Assembly: GCA_038125995.1 (NCBI GenBank)
Contig: JAYPEX010000002.1
Span: forward strand, 1-64,000
Source of the DNA: MAG-120531 sp038125995
Lineage (GTDB): Bacteria > Bacteroidota > Bacteroidia > Flavobacteriales > Flavobacteriaceae
DNA: 64,000 nucleotides
Direction: 5' to 3'
Shown: piece by piece, positions 36,419 to 45,716 of the stretch
Layout of the letters: the number at the start of each line of letters is the position of its first letter
Position numbering within the stretch: position 1 is the stretch's first letter
Position numbers and translations under genes: made by a program
The notes under the pieces: generated by a model
Seen by the model: the letters and a program-made list of their open reading frames with translations, nothing else
The model's database searches: none
What the model was told of the DNA's origin: nothing

Positions 36419-37162
36419 ATGAATTCAATTAGTTATTTAAGTCACTTGTCAGTCGACAATGTGATTTTTGGATATCACAACAAACAGCTCAAAGTACTCT
36501 TGATGAAGCTTAAAGACCATGGATATTGGATGTTGCCTGGTGGTTTTGTGAAGCAAGACGAGTCGATTTTAACTGCAGCTAAACGTGTTGCGAACGAACG
36601 CACTGGTCTTGATCAATTGTATTTAAATCAGTTCAAAACTTATGGGGATCCACAGCGAAACAAGGATTCCAGAATCGATAAAGAAAAGGTTTATAACAGT
36701 TATGTTTTTAATCAGAAAGAAGTCAATATTATTGATTCGTACTTTGTGTCTATTGGGTATTACACTTTAACGGAGTTTTCTAAAGTTGAAGTTCAATTAG
36801 GGCCTGTTGATGAAGATTGTCAGTGGTTTGCATTAGATGAAATCCCTGATTTACTTTACGATCACAATCAACTGATTAAGGATGCTTTAATTGCCCTTCG
36901 ATTTCATGTGGATCACTATCCGATTGGTAAGAAGCTACTTGAAAAGAAATTTACCATGCCAGAGATTCAGGCGTTGTATGAGACCATTCTTGAGAAGTCG
37001 ATCGATCGTAGAAACTTCTCAAAGAAGATCATGAAATCGGGTATCCTAGTCAAATTGGAGGAACAGCGAAATATTGGAGCTCATAGGGCTCCGTATTTGT
37101 ATACGTTCCACGAAGAAAAATACGCTGAAGCGCTTCAAAATGGAATCGCTTCGTTCTTTTAA
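36419..37162 (+). CDS. Nudix-fold transcription regulator (NrtR/AraR-like)
   Basis: A 247-residue protein with an N-terminal Nudix fold (about 1-145) and a C-terminal winged helix (about 155-240, DRRNFSKKIMKSGILV). The Nudix box near residue 40 has GGFVKQDES and ANERTG but lacks the REUxEE metal-binding core, so catalysis is unlikely and ligand sensing is favoured. Bacteroidota use such proteins (for example AraR of Bacteroides) to control sugar genes. It is divergent from the esterase pair and precedes a CE1-like esterase by 9 bases. The likely ligand is a sugar or a sugar phosphate. Confidence 0.85.
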   Translation: MNSISYLSHLSVDNVIFGYHNKQLKVLLMKLKDHGYWMLPGGFVKQDESILTAAKRVANERTGLDQLYLNQFKTYGDPQRNKDSRIDKEKVYNSYVFNQKEVNIIDSYFVSIGYYTLTEFSKVEVQLGPVDEDCQWFALDEIPDLLYDHNQLIKDALIALRFHVDHYPIGKKLLEKKFTMPEIQALYETILEKSIDRRNFSKKIMKSGILVKLEEQRNIGAHRAPYLYTFHEEKYAEALQNGIASFF

Positions 37163-37171
37163 ATTTTTAAA

Positions 37172-38191
37172 TTGAAAAAACTACTACTACTTCTCGTTCT
37201 TGTTTCAACCACTTTATTCGCTCAAAATAAAGGAAGAGTTGTTCTCGATAGTTTATATTCTAAAGCTTTGGAGAATAAAATGGGAGAATCTCCCAAAAGA
37301 GCTGTAGCAGTGTATTTGCCACCTGATTACGATGCTGCCAAACATTCGTACCCTGTGATCTACTTCCTACATGGATTCTTTTCAGATCACACTGTTTTAA
37401 ATGAATTTTCAGTAGCCTTAGATCATGCCATTGAACAAAAAAAAATCAAGCCTTTTATACTGGTTGTCAGTGATCAAAAGACGAGTTACTTCGGAAGTTT
37501 TTATTCGAACTCTAAGGACTTTGGAAGCTGGGAAGATTTTACGGCCTTTGATTTGGTTTCCTATATGGATGCTAACTACAGAACCATCAAAAATGCCTCA
37601 AGCAGGGGGATCACAGGTCATAGTATGGGAGGGTATGGCGCTTTAAAAATTGCAATGCGCCACCCAGATGTTTTTAGTAGTGTGTATGCTATCAGCCCCG
37701 GTGCCTTAGATGTAGTTCGGGAATACGGACCGAATAGTGATACTTTTAAAGTGCTATCAAAATACAAATCCTACGAGGATATTCAACCATCTCATTATTT
37801 TTCATATGTGATGTTAGCATTTGCAAAATCTTGGTCTTCCAATGCCAATCGCCCCCCTTTTTATTGTGATATGCCTTTTGAATATCAAGGGGATGAATTG
37901 ATTGTTCACAAAGAAATACTGGAGAAGTGGCAAAAGAATATGCCCGTATATATGTTAGAGGATCATTTAGAAAATCTACAAAAACTTACTGCGATTAAAA
38001 TGGATTGGGGAAGAAATGCAGGATTGCGTTTTACGCAACAATGTGAAATGTTTAGTCAGCGTTTAGAGAATTTGGGAATCAAGCATTTTGCTGAAGAATA
38101 TATAGGAACTCATACTAGCGGTATCTATACGATTGACGGTAGAATTCCAAATTCTGTACTTCCGTTTTTCAATGATTATCTGAAGTTTTAG
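37172..38191 (+). CDS. Secreted CE1-like (esterase D-type) alpha/beta hydrolase, TTG start
   Basis: A 339-residue secreted esterase: signal peptide (cut near LFAQ), oxyanion-hole segment FLHGFFSDH, nucleophile S151 in GHSMGGYG, and a His near the C terminus (GTHTSG). It resembles the S-formylglutathione hydrolase/feruloyl esterase group. The only start that keeps the signal peptide is TTG at 37172, 9 bases after the regulator stop. Its end overlaps the convergent AtuA C-terminal gene by 23 bases. Confidence 0.82.
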   Translation: MKKLLLLLVLVSTTLFAQNKGRVVLDSLYSKALENKMGESPKRAVAVYLPPDYDAAKHSYPVIYFLHGFFSDHTVLNEFSVALDHAIEQKKIKPFILVVSDQKTSYFGSFYSNSKDFGSWEDFTAFDLVSYMDANYRTIKNASSRGITGHSMGGYGALKIAMRHPDVFSSVYAISPGALDVVREYGPNSDTFKVLSKYKSYEDIQPSHYFSYVMLAFAKSWSSNANRPPFYCDMPFEYQGDELIVHKEILEKWQKNMPVYMLEDHLENLQKLTAIKMDWGRNAGLRFTQQCEMFSQRLENLGIKHFAEEYIGTHTSGIYTIDGRIPNSVLPFFNDYLKF

Positions 38192-38528
38192 ATAAGCTTA
38201 GGTGACGATATTTTCGGTATTCTTCAGGTTCAATTTCCATCATCAAAAAGATAGAAGACAATGTCTTTCCATGAGGATCTAATGCCAAAGATCGCGTAAC
38301 CCCTGAATACAAAGCAGCTTCCAAAACAAAATTAAATGCGTGAAGATAAGGTAATTCATACCGAGTAACCGAACCTTTGATTCGTTCATTAAAATAGCTT
38401 TTTACTTTTTCTTCAGTAATTTGTTTTTTTAAAAACAAATAATCCAATTCATTGTATGGGATGAGTGACAAATTCGAAATGTTTCCTTTATCACCTGCTC
38501 TTGAATGTGCTATATCACCTAATTTCAT
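38169..38528 (-). CDS. AtuA-related C-terminal domain protein
   Basis: A 119-residue protein matching the small C-terminal domain of AtuA-type proteins (start KLGDIAHSRAGDKGN, a family hallmark). It is encoded apart from its large partner, whose stop it overlaps by 4 bases. In other species the two are fused. It overlaps the convergent esterase by 23 bases. The biochemical role is not known to me. Confidence 0.85.
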   Translation of the reverse strand: MKLGDIAHSRAGDKGNISNLSLIPYNELDYLFLKKQITEEKVKSYFNERIKGSVTRYELPYLHAFNFVLEAALYSGVTRSLALDPHGKTLSSIFLMMEIEPEEYRKYRHLSLSKTSDNH

Positions 38529-39874
38529 GATTCAATAGTTTTGGCGGTGAGTTGAATAGTTGGTAAATTTTCATCAATTAGAATGGATTGGACCGCTATA
38601 ATTTCTTTAACACTCTTGGAGGCTCCTCCTCCAGCAGCTGGGCCATTAGTATACAGCGCTTCTACTTGTTGACCTACTATAATTGCTTCTTCTTTAGTTT
38701 TAGTTCGTAGCGCGATTCTGATTCGAATCTCGTCAGGAGTTTCCTTGCCGTGATCTTTTGAAAGCGAATTGATGCCGATGAGGTCATAGTTAGCATCGTA
38801 CTTGCTCAAACCTAAATGATGTAGTTTGTTTTTAATGATTTTTAATGCGAGACTTGCTCTTTCTTTTGCTTGATATCCACCATAACTCATCTGTCCTTCA
38901 CCGATATATCCGTCTTTATAGCCTAAAGAAACTTTTAATTTCCCTGTTTTGTTTGCGCCTGTTGCTCCGCTGATCTCAACTTGATTTGGAGCTAATTCTC
39001 TAAATTGAACAGATGAAAAATCAGCAATGACATCTGGAGTGATATAATTTTTAGGATCGTGTATTTCGTAAAGCAATTGTTCGGTGCAGGTTGCTTTGTT
39101 AATGATTCCTCCGCTATTGGGGACCTTTGTTAGGGTGTAATGTCCATCCGAAGTAACTTCAGCAATAGGAAATCCAATCGCTTGAGGATTGGGTACTTGT
39201 TTTTTGTCGAAATCGTTAAAATAGCCTCCACAAACTTGAGCTGCACATTCTAATAAATGCCCCATGGCAGTGGCTTTACCTAATAAATCGCTATTATCGA
39301 GATCCCAATTGAATTCATAAAACAGCGGTGCCATAAATAAAGCTGGGTCGGCAACTCTTCCAGTAATGATGATGTCAGCATCTAATTTCAATGCTTCTAC
39401 AATAGGTCGAAGCCCCAAATACGCATTAGCAGATACGAGTTGATTTTTTAGTACTGATAAGGAATCCCCACTTTCTATGAGTATGTAATCTTGATCTTTG
39501 ATCACATTAATCACATCGTCTCCACTAATGGCAACCACTTTCAATTTGTTAATTTTTAATCGCTTAGCGATTTCAATAATTTTATCTGCTGCTGCTACGG
39601 GATTTGCAGCGCCCATATTGGATATGATCTTAATATTTTTTTTAACACAAATCGGTAGAACTGCTGTGATTCGTTCTTCTAAAAGTGGATCATAACCCAA
39701 TAGAGGGTCTTTTAGCTTTTGAAGCTGGGCAAGTGCAATCGTTCGCTCTGCAAGACATTCGAAAATTAAGTAATCGATCATCCCTTCTTCTGTCAATTGA
39801 ACTGCGGGTTGAATAAGATCACCTGAATATCCAGCCCCTGAACCGATACGTATGGATGCTTTTTGCTTTTTCAT
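38525..39874 (-). CDS. AtuA family (DUF1446) protein
   Basis: A 449-residue cytosolic protein of the AtuA family, named for acyclic terpene utilisation, though most members occur outside terpene pathways. Family marks are the start RIGSGAGYSGD, SNMGAANPVAAA and ADIIITGRVADPA. It sits between the small AtuA-domain gene and a CitMHS transporter, with gaps of 1 base or overlap, so the three form an operon. A role in breakdown of an imported carboxylic acid is plausible; terpene use is unlikely because the acyl-CoA carboxylase genes of that pathway are absent here. Confidence 0.85.
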   Translation of the reverse strand: MKKQKASIRIGSGAGYSGDLIQPAVQLTEEGMIDYLIFECLAERTIALAQLQKLKDPLLGYDPLLEERITAVLPICVKKNIKIISNMGAANPVAAADKIIEIAKRLKINKLKVVAISGDDVINVIKDQDYILIESGDSLSVLKNQLVSANAYLGLRPIVEALKLDADIIITGRVADPALFMAPLFYEFNWDLDNSDLLGKATAMGHLLECAAQVCGGYFNDFDKKQVPNPQAIGFPIAEVTSDGHYTLTKVPNSGGIINKATCTEQLLYEIHDPKNYITPDVIADFSSVQFRELAPNQVEISGATGANKTGKLKVSLGYKDGYIGEGQMSYGGYQAKERASLALKIIKNKLHHLGLSKYDANYDLIGINSLSKDHGKETPDEIRIRIALRTKTKEEAIIVGQQVEALYTNGPAAGGGASKSVKEIIAVQSILIDENLPTIQLTAKTIES

Positions 39875-39875
39875 A

Positions 39876-41156
39876 TTAAATTGGTAAATAGCCTAAAAGT
39901 AGGGAACTCAAAGTCATTACTACACTAATTAAAAACGCATACTTGAATGTAAATTTTTGATGTTGTGCTAAATCAATACCACATAAACCAATTAATAAAA
40001 ATGTCGAAGAGGTGAGAGGGCTGAGGGGAAAACCAGTGGTCATTTGCCCCATAAGTGATGCATGTGCCATTTGAATAGGGGTGATATCCATGGTAGCTCC
40101 AACTTCTGACAATACTGGGAGTACGCCAAAATAAAAGGAATCGGGATCAAAAAACAAACTCAAGGGCATGCTGATGATACCTAGGATCGCAGGAATATGA
40201 GTTCCCATTTGTTGTGGAGTTACAGCAACAATTCCGCTAGCAAGTTCATTGATCATTCCAGATTCTTTTAAAATCCCTGTAAAAATCCCGGCAGCAATAA
40301 GGAGGCTCGCCATTAGTAAGGCTGATTTTGCATTAGAATCGATGCGTTCTTTTTGTTCTTTTAGCTTTGGAAAATTGATGCTTAGGGCTATTACGGTCCC
40401 TAACATAAAAACGATAGCTGGTGGTAAAATTCCTTTGACAAGACAATAGATGACGACAATCGTGAGCAGAATATTGACCCTAAAGTAACTTCTTTCCTTC
40501 TTGGTTAGTTTACTAGTAGGATGAATTTCATTGGATGGTATCGCTTTGTAATTTAATCGTTTGGCTTCTTTTTTTCCTAAAAAAGCAGCTATGAGTAATA
40601 CAAAAACTATACCTATAAGTTGAGGAACCATCAGTGATTGGTATAGGGTAGCGACTTCTATATTGAGTGCAGATGCTGCCCTTAGTGTTGGTCCTCCCCA
40701 AGGTACCATATTCATGGTTCCAGCTCCTAATGCAACAACAGCAGCTAAGATTCTTTTGTCCATTTGGAGTTCTTCGAACAGTGGTAGCATCGCAGGAATT
40801 GCAATTAAAAAAGTGACTGCTCCTGACCCATCGAGATGAACTAACATTGATAAAATAGCGGTTCCTACAGTTATTTTGATGGGATTTTTACCCACTTTTT
40901 TTAAGATGATTTCAATGATGGGTTGAAACATTTTTGCATCAGTGAGCACTCCAAAAAATAGGATTGCAAAAATAAACATGGCTGTGATTGGGGCGATATT
41001 TTTAATCCCACTGATTGCAAAGTTTGCAGTTTCTGTGCCAAATCCAGCCAAGAAAGCACCCGCAATTGGCACCACAATGAGCGCCGTTAAAGCGGATGTG
41101 ATTCTGGTTAGAATCAGGATCAATAGTGCTACTATTATAAAAATGGCAGTTAACAT
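39876..41156 (-). CDS. CitMHS family carboxylate transporter
   Basis: A 426-residue inner-membrane permease with about 11-12 hydrophobic helices, of the citrate-metal/proton symporter (CitMHS) family in the ion-transporter superfamily. Visible family features are the symmetric halves with LDGSGAVTFLIAIPAM and SLFFDPDSFYFGVLPVL segments and MAHASLMGQMTTGFPLSP near the end. It is the first gene of the AtuA operon. The substrate is probably a di- or tricarboxylate or hydroxy acid that the AtuA pair helps process. Confidence 0.85.
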   Translation of the reverse strand: MLTAIFIIVALLILILTRITSALTALIVVPIAGAFLAGFGTETANFAISGIKNIAPITAMFIFAILFFGVLTDAKMFQPIIEIILKKVGKNPIKITVGTAILSMLVHLDGSGAVTFLIAIPAMLPLFEELQMDKRILAAVVALGAGTMNMVPWGGPTLRAASALNIEVATLYQSLMVPQLIGIVFVLLIAAFLGKKEAKRLNYKAIPSNEIHPTSKLTKKERSYFRVNILLTIVVIYCLVKGILPPAIVFMLGTVIALSINFPKLKEQKERIDSNAKSALLMASLLIAAGIFTGILKESGMINELASGIVAVTPQQMGTHIPAILGIISMPLSLFFDPDSFYFGVLPVLSEVGATMDITPIQMAHASLMGQMTTGFPLSPLTSSTFLLIGLCGIDLAQHQKFTFKYAFLISVVMTLSSLLLGYLPI

Positions 41157-41186
41157 AGAAGTTGATCTTGTTTACGAATGTAGCTA

Positions 41187-44100
41187 TTAATTATTTGAAA
41201 TTACTTTAAAGCTGTAATTCCCAGATCTTATTTTAAATGAAATCCTTTCTGAATCGCGATCCAAAAGTTCAGTTGCATTGGATTTCTTAAGTTTTTTTCC
41301 TGACACTTTAATGTCGTTGATGGAGTTCGCTTTTAAATATACTGTTGCAGTGGTATTTGCTGGGATACTGATCGAGTATAAGGTGTGGTCTTCCTTTAAT
41401 TCCCACTTGCTTTTGATGGTTCCATGCATCGAATCATAATGACCTTCGGCCCATTTTAGTTGCTTGTTAGGGTCAGGCGTGGGTTTTAAAACAATGGCTT
41501 TAAAAGCAACTTTGTGAGGGTCTCTTTGAATACCTAATGAATAGTTTTGCATCCATGCACCAATAGCTCCAAAAGAGTAGTGGTTAAAGGAGTTCATGGA
41601 ATTATTTCCTCCAAATCCATTTTCAACGGTGTACGAGTTGAGTCGCTCCCAAATTGTTGTTGCTCCATTTACGACTGGATACAGCCAAGAAGGATATTGG
41701 TCATTGAGAAGTAATTGATAGGCAGTGGCGTCATATCCGTTCTTTGAGAGCGCCTCATTAATAGCAGCAGTTCCAATAAAACCAGTCATTAAAGAGTATT
41801 CAGGTCGAAGTACGCCAAGATCATCTCTATTCGGTCTATTTATGCTATTTACCAGCATTTCAGCTGCCTTTTTTTCGTTCTTAGGGTGATAGGTATTTAA
41901 GGCTAAAGGTATGGCATAAGAGGCTTGAGTGTCGACAATGCTTCCTTTTGTTGGTTTAGTGTAGTCATCAGGTTTCGGTCCAAAGCCAAATGCTTCAAAA
42001 CCTGCGCTGATACTTTGATTCGTAGTTGGATTAAAATAGGTCTTGTTAAAAAAGTCTTTTCGTTCGGTATATTTATTTTTGTAGTAGATCGCATCTTCTG
42101 TATATCCGAGAATTTCTGCGGATTTATAAACAATCTCTAAGTCGTATACTTGATAGGCATTCCACATTGCGGTATTGTCATTTTTGGAATTTTCAGGACT
42201 CAGCCAGTCGCCTAAGGGTCCCTCGTCTAGTATTCCATCCTCATTTTGTTGACTCTCTAAGAAGTCGACATAACGCTTCATCGCTGGATAGTGTTCTCTT
42301 AAGAGTTCTGTATTTCCGTATTGTTGGTAAGTTTCCCAAGCCACCACAACTCCTGCAGATCCCCAAAGGGTTCCTCCGAATCCGCCTCCAACTGGAGCTA
42401 CATCTGTAAATCGACCATTATCAGCTTGGATTTCTCTCATGGCTAAGAGATGTCTTCTTAAAAATTGAGAGGCATCAATCATATAAGTAGCTGTTTTTGA
42501 AAATACATTGATATCACCACTCCAGCCCATGCGTTCATTTCGCTGTGGACAATCCGTTGGTATGGACAAAAAGTTAGCTCTAGTAGACCATGCAATATTA
42601 TCCCATAATCTATTGACGTTTTTGTCGGAAGTTTTGTAGTCGGCTGTTAGTTGATCGACAGAAGAAATGACAATGCTCTTTACGTGATCAAGAGGAAGTG
42701 CTTTTTTGATTCCTGTGATTTCAATGAAGCGATATCCGTGAAAGGTAAATCTTGGCTGGATGGTTTCGACGCCTCCTTTTTGAATGTAGAGGTCTTGAGT
42801 AAGTGCAGCTCTGATATTCTCAAGCATGATCATGCCTGCTTGATCACCGTATTCTTTTAAATTAGGATAAGTAACCTCTGCAAATCGCAGGGTAATTTGA
42901 GATCCTTTATTGCCTTGTTGGAGTCTAATTTTAGGAACCCCAACCATATTCTGTCCCATATCGTATACAAAAACTCCAGGACGAACTTCTTCCACGCTTT
43001 GAGCTGTGAGTTCCATACTTGGAATAATATTAGTTCCCATTTGTCCTATGAGCTGCATTTCACTGTAATCTAAATCGTATCCAATTCCATTGGTTGCTGT
43101 AGTGTTTTGAAGTGGTATTTCTACGCAGCTACTCCAATGGTGGTCATCAAAATCAGCTGAAGTCCATCCTTTTAGAGCTTCCTCATCTGTAGCGTCATAG
43201 ATCTCCCCTTGAAAGAAACTACCTACTTTGATTGGGCCCTCTTTGTAGTACTTCCAATCGTTATCATTAGAGGTGATGATTTGCTCAGTTCCATCTTCAT
43301 AGCTAATAATTAATTGGCTCAAAAGTGATTGACGATCTCCAAAAAAGTTCCAATAATCTTCACCTGAGTATGTGATGTTTCCACTCCACCATCCTTCTGC
43401 TACAATAGCTCCAAGTACATTGTCATTTTCGATTAGATCGGTTACATCATAAGTTTGATACATATGTGTTTTATTGTATTGGGTAAGTCCTGGGTTAAAA
43501 AGATCTTCGCTGATGCGTTTTCCGTTTAAATAGAGTTCGTAAATTCCACGAGCTGTTGCATAAATGCGAGCCTTGGCTATTTTTTTCTCTTGTTTTTTGA
43601 ATGAAGTTCTCAAGTGAGGTACTGCATTTTTACTTGGATTAGCAATCATTAGTTCGTTCTTAATACCACCGACGACATAACTGTTGTTATGAATTTTGAT
43701 GTCTTTAAATATCCCCTTATAGTTGCTTAAGTCTTCTTCGAATAAAGTGTTGCCGGGCTCTCTTTTATTTTTGATTTTGAGTTCTGAGAAATAAGCTTTT
43801 TGATTGGCCTGTATTTTAAAACCAATATCGGCAAGCATTGGAAAACTGATGTAATCATGTCCTTTGCCTATAGGATTTAGGTTAAAAGCGTTGTTGGCAT
43901 AGGGAGATGATGAAGTAGCCTCATTTAGTTTGAAATCATTGATATAAAAATCAAATCCTCCCATTCCTCCGTCAATGACAATCTGATGTTGGTGATAGGC
44001 ATTGGTTTGATTAATGATGTCTGTAGGAATCTCAAAGCTTTTAAAAGGAATGTCTTTTTTGTCTTGCTGGTCGTATCCAACTCTATAAATATGGAGTTTA

Positions 44101-44765
44101 GCTTTAGGTTCACGGTCTTTTAAAGGACTGATATCTAATTCAACTGCGAAATAACTTTCATTATTATTAGATTGAACCCCTTGAATGTTTTTGTTGAGAT
44201 CCATCAGGCGCGAATCATTGGCTCCAAATAGAAAACTCGCTTTTGTGCTTTTTGATTTTTGGTCTAGTTGAATTTTGTAGGAGAGGTTAAAAACCGATAA
44301 ATAATGAGAGGCAAAAGGAGTGTCTTCCATAGTGGTTCCAATCCACTGAGCTCCATTCCATGCGTTTATAGAGGTGTTTAAAAGCCCAGTTTCAAAATAG
44401 GATTGAGATTGATGCTTTTCATGGTGTTCATCCCAACTACTGACGTTCCAAACGTATCTAGTTCTTGGTTGAAGTGGAGTTCCCTCGTATTGGATGGCTA
44501 CGGAGTGTTCAGAAATTACCTTTTTACTATCCCAAACCAATTCTTTTTGCTCATTGAATACTTGAATTTGATAAGCGGATTGTAATTGACCTTTTTTAGT
44601 TTGATCTGTTTGAATTTGCCAACTAAAGAGTGGCTGCACTACATCGATTCCTATGGGATTTGAAGTGTATTCTACTTTTAATTGAATCGGCTTTTGAGCG
44701 TAACCGAATAAACTAATGATTCCTATCAAGAGAATCGTAAGGTCTTTTAAGATTTTGGAATTCAT
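41187..44765 (-). CDS. GH78 alpha-L-rhamnosidase, secreted
   Basis: Releases terminal alpha-L-rhamnose from pectin side chains, ulvan-type or plant glycosides. The 1192-residue protein has a signal peptide (cut near GYAQ), a fibronectin-like N domain (PLFSWQI, YVWNVSSWD), an inserted concanavalin-like module (about 140-340), beta-sandwich domains, and an (alpha/alpha)6 barrel with the GH78 marks DCPQRNERMGWSGD (E744, general acid by family) and TIWERLN (E1040). The C-terminal beta domain follows. It is divergent from the DeoR-led sugar operon across 173 bases. The added module suggests carbohydrate binding. Confidence 0.92.
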   Translation of the reverse strand: MNSKILKDLTILLIGIISLFGYAQKPIQLKVEYTSNPIGIDVVQPLFSWQIQTDQTKKGQLQSAYQIQVFNEQKELVWDSKKVISEHSVAIQYEGTPLQPRTRYVWNVSSWDEHHEKHQSQSYFETGLLNTSINAWNGAQWIGTTMEDTPFASHYLSVFNLSYKIQLDQKSKSTKASFLFGANDSRLMDLNKNIQGVQSNNNESYFAVELDISPLKDREPKAKLHIYRVGYDQQDKKDIPFKSFEIPTDIINQTNAYHQHQIVIDGGMGGFDFYINDFKLNEATSSSPYANNAFNLNPIGKGHDYISFPMLADIGFKIQANQKAYFSELKIKNKREPGNTLFEEDLSNYKGIFKDIKIHNNSYVVGGIKNELMIANPSKNAVPHLRTSFKKQEKKIAKARIYATARGIYELYLNGKRISEDLFNPGLTQYNKTHMYQTYDVTDLIENDNVLGAIVAEGWWSGNITYSGEDYWNFFGDRQSLLSQLIISYEDGTEQIITSNDNDWKYYKEGPIKVGSFFQGEIYDATDEEALKGWTSADFDDHHWSSCVEIPLQNTTATNGIGYDLDYSEMQLIGQMGTNIIPSMELTAQSVEEVRPGVFVYDMGQNMVGVPKIRLQQGNKGSQITLRFAEVTYPNLKEYGDQAGMIMLENIRAALTQDLYIQKGGVETIQPRFTFHGYRFIEITGIKKALPLDHVKSIVISSVDQLTADYKTSDKNVNRLWDNIAWSTRANFLSIPTDCPQRNERMGWSGDINVFSKTATYMIDASQFLRRHLLAMREIQADNGRFTDVAPVGGGFGGTLWGSAGVVVAWETYQQYGNTELLREHYPAMKRYVDFLESQQNEDGILDEGPLGDWLSPENSKNDNTAMWNAYQVYDLEIVYKSAEILGYTEDAIYYKNKYTERKDFFNKTYFNPTTNQSISAGFEAFGFGPKPDDYTKPTKGSIVDTQASYAIPLALNTYHPKNEKKAAEMLVNSINRPNRDDLGVLRPEYSLMTGFIGTAAINEALSKNGYDATAYQLLLNDQYPSWLYPVVNGATTIWERLNSYTVENGFGGNNSMNSFNHYSFGAIGAWMQNYSLGIQRDPHKVAFKAIVLKPTPDPNKQLKWAEGHYDSMHGTIKSKWELKEDHTLYSISIPANTTATVYLKANSINDIKVSGKKLKKSNATELLDRDSERISFKIRSGNYSFKVISNN

Positions 44766-44863
44766 AATTATAGGGTGAGTGATGGTTGAATGAACGGGTT
44801 TGTGGATTTGGTTTACGTTATGAATATAATAATTTGTGTACTAATAAAGCATTAATTTGTATT

Positions 44864-44894
44864 TATTTTTGTTTTCTTTCGTTTGTTTTTGTTT
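44864..44894 (+). promoter_or_regulatory. Direct repeats over a -7-like element before the DeoR operon
   Basis: TTTTTGTTT occurs at 44866-44874 and 44886-44894, exactly 20 bases apart (two helical turns), in a T-rich strand. TATTTTTG at 44864-44871 matches TAnnTTTG. The DeoR-family protein just downstream is the natural candidate to bind such direct repeats. Confidence 0.4.
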
Positions 44895-44938
44895 ATTTGG
44901 GAATATTTGTATATTTAATTAAATAAATCACGATTCTA

Positions 44939-45709
44939 ATGTTATTGCCAAATCAAAGAAGAGAGAAAATAATCGATTTTCTTAAAGAAGACGGTTCTGC
45001 TAAAGTTGCAGAACTCGCTTCCATATTTAAAGTGACCGATGTGACGATTCGTCAAGATTTGGAAAAATTAGAGCAAAAAGGGCTTATCATAAAAGAACAC
45101 GGTGGTGCTTTTTTAAAAAATGCTCAGGATTCAGTTCAGAAAATTGAATTGATGAATAAGGATCATATGGAGCTGAAAACTTTGATTGGAAAGCATTGTT
45201 TGAACTACATTGAAGATGGTGATACCATTATTTTGGATTCTGGTTCTACTACCACTGAAATTGCAAAACAACTCAGTGGATTTAACAACTTGACAGTCAT
45301 AACCAATGCTTTGAATATTGCGCTTATTTTAGGCTCGCAGCCCGGTATTGAAGTTATCATGACGGGTGGTGAATTTAAGCCTCCTACACTCTCGCTAACT
45401 GGTCAAAAAGCAGCAGAATTTTTTAAAGGACTCTATGTGAATAAGTTGTTTTTGGCAACAGCAGGAATATCACTTAAGTCTGGATTGACCTATCCTTCGA
45501 TTAGTGATTTAGTGGTGAAAAAGGCAATGATCGATGCAGCAGAACTCACTTATTTAGTAGCTGATTCCTCTAAGGTTGGAAAAAGTTCGTTAGCAAGTCT
45601 TGGAGCTATAGGTTTAGTAGATTTTATCATAACGGATGATTTGATTAGCAAGCAAGATCAAAAACATTTAATTGAAAACGATATAAAATTAGTTATAGTA
45701 GATAAATAA
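44939..45709 (+). CDS. DeoR-family sugar-operon repressor
   Basis: A 256-residue DeoR regulator with N-terminal helix-turn-helix (RREKIIDFLKEDGSAKVAEL, then DVTIRQDLEKLEQKGLI, residues about 6-56) and a C-terminal DeoR sensor domain of isomerase-like fold (DSGSTTTEIAKQL, VITNALNIA, ADSSKVGK). These proteins usually bind a sugar phosphate as inducer. It is the first gene of the long operon and likely controls it; 7 bases separate it from the isomerase gene. Confidence 0.92.
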   Translation: MLLPNQRREKIIDFLKEDGSAKVAELASIFKVTDVTIRQDLEKLEQKGLIIKEHGGAFLKNAQDSVQKIELMNKDHMELKTLIGKHCLNYIEDGDTIILDSGSTTTEIAKQLSGFNNLTVITNALNIALILGSQPGIEVIMTGGEFKPPTLSLTGQKAAEFFKGLYVNKLFLATAGISLKSGLTYPSISDLVVKKAMIDAAELTYLVADSSKVGKSSLASLGAIGLVDFIITDDLISKQDQKHLIENDIKLVIVDK

Positions 45710-45716
45710 TTGAACG

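Noticed and set aside
38169..41156. Acyclic terpene degradation locus
   Set aside because: Only the AtuA parts are present; the carboxylase and dehydrogenase genes of that pathway are absent and a carboxylate transporter is linked instead.
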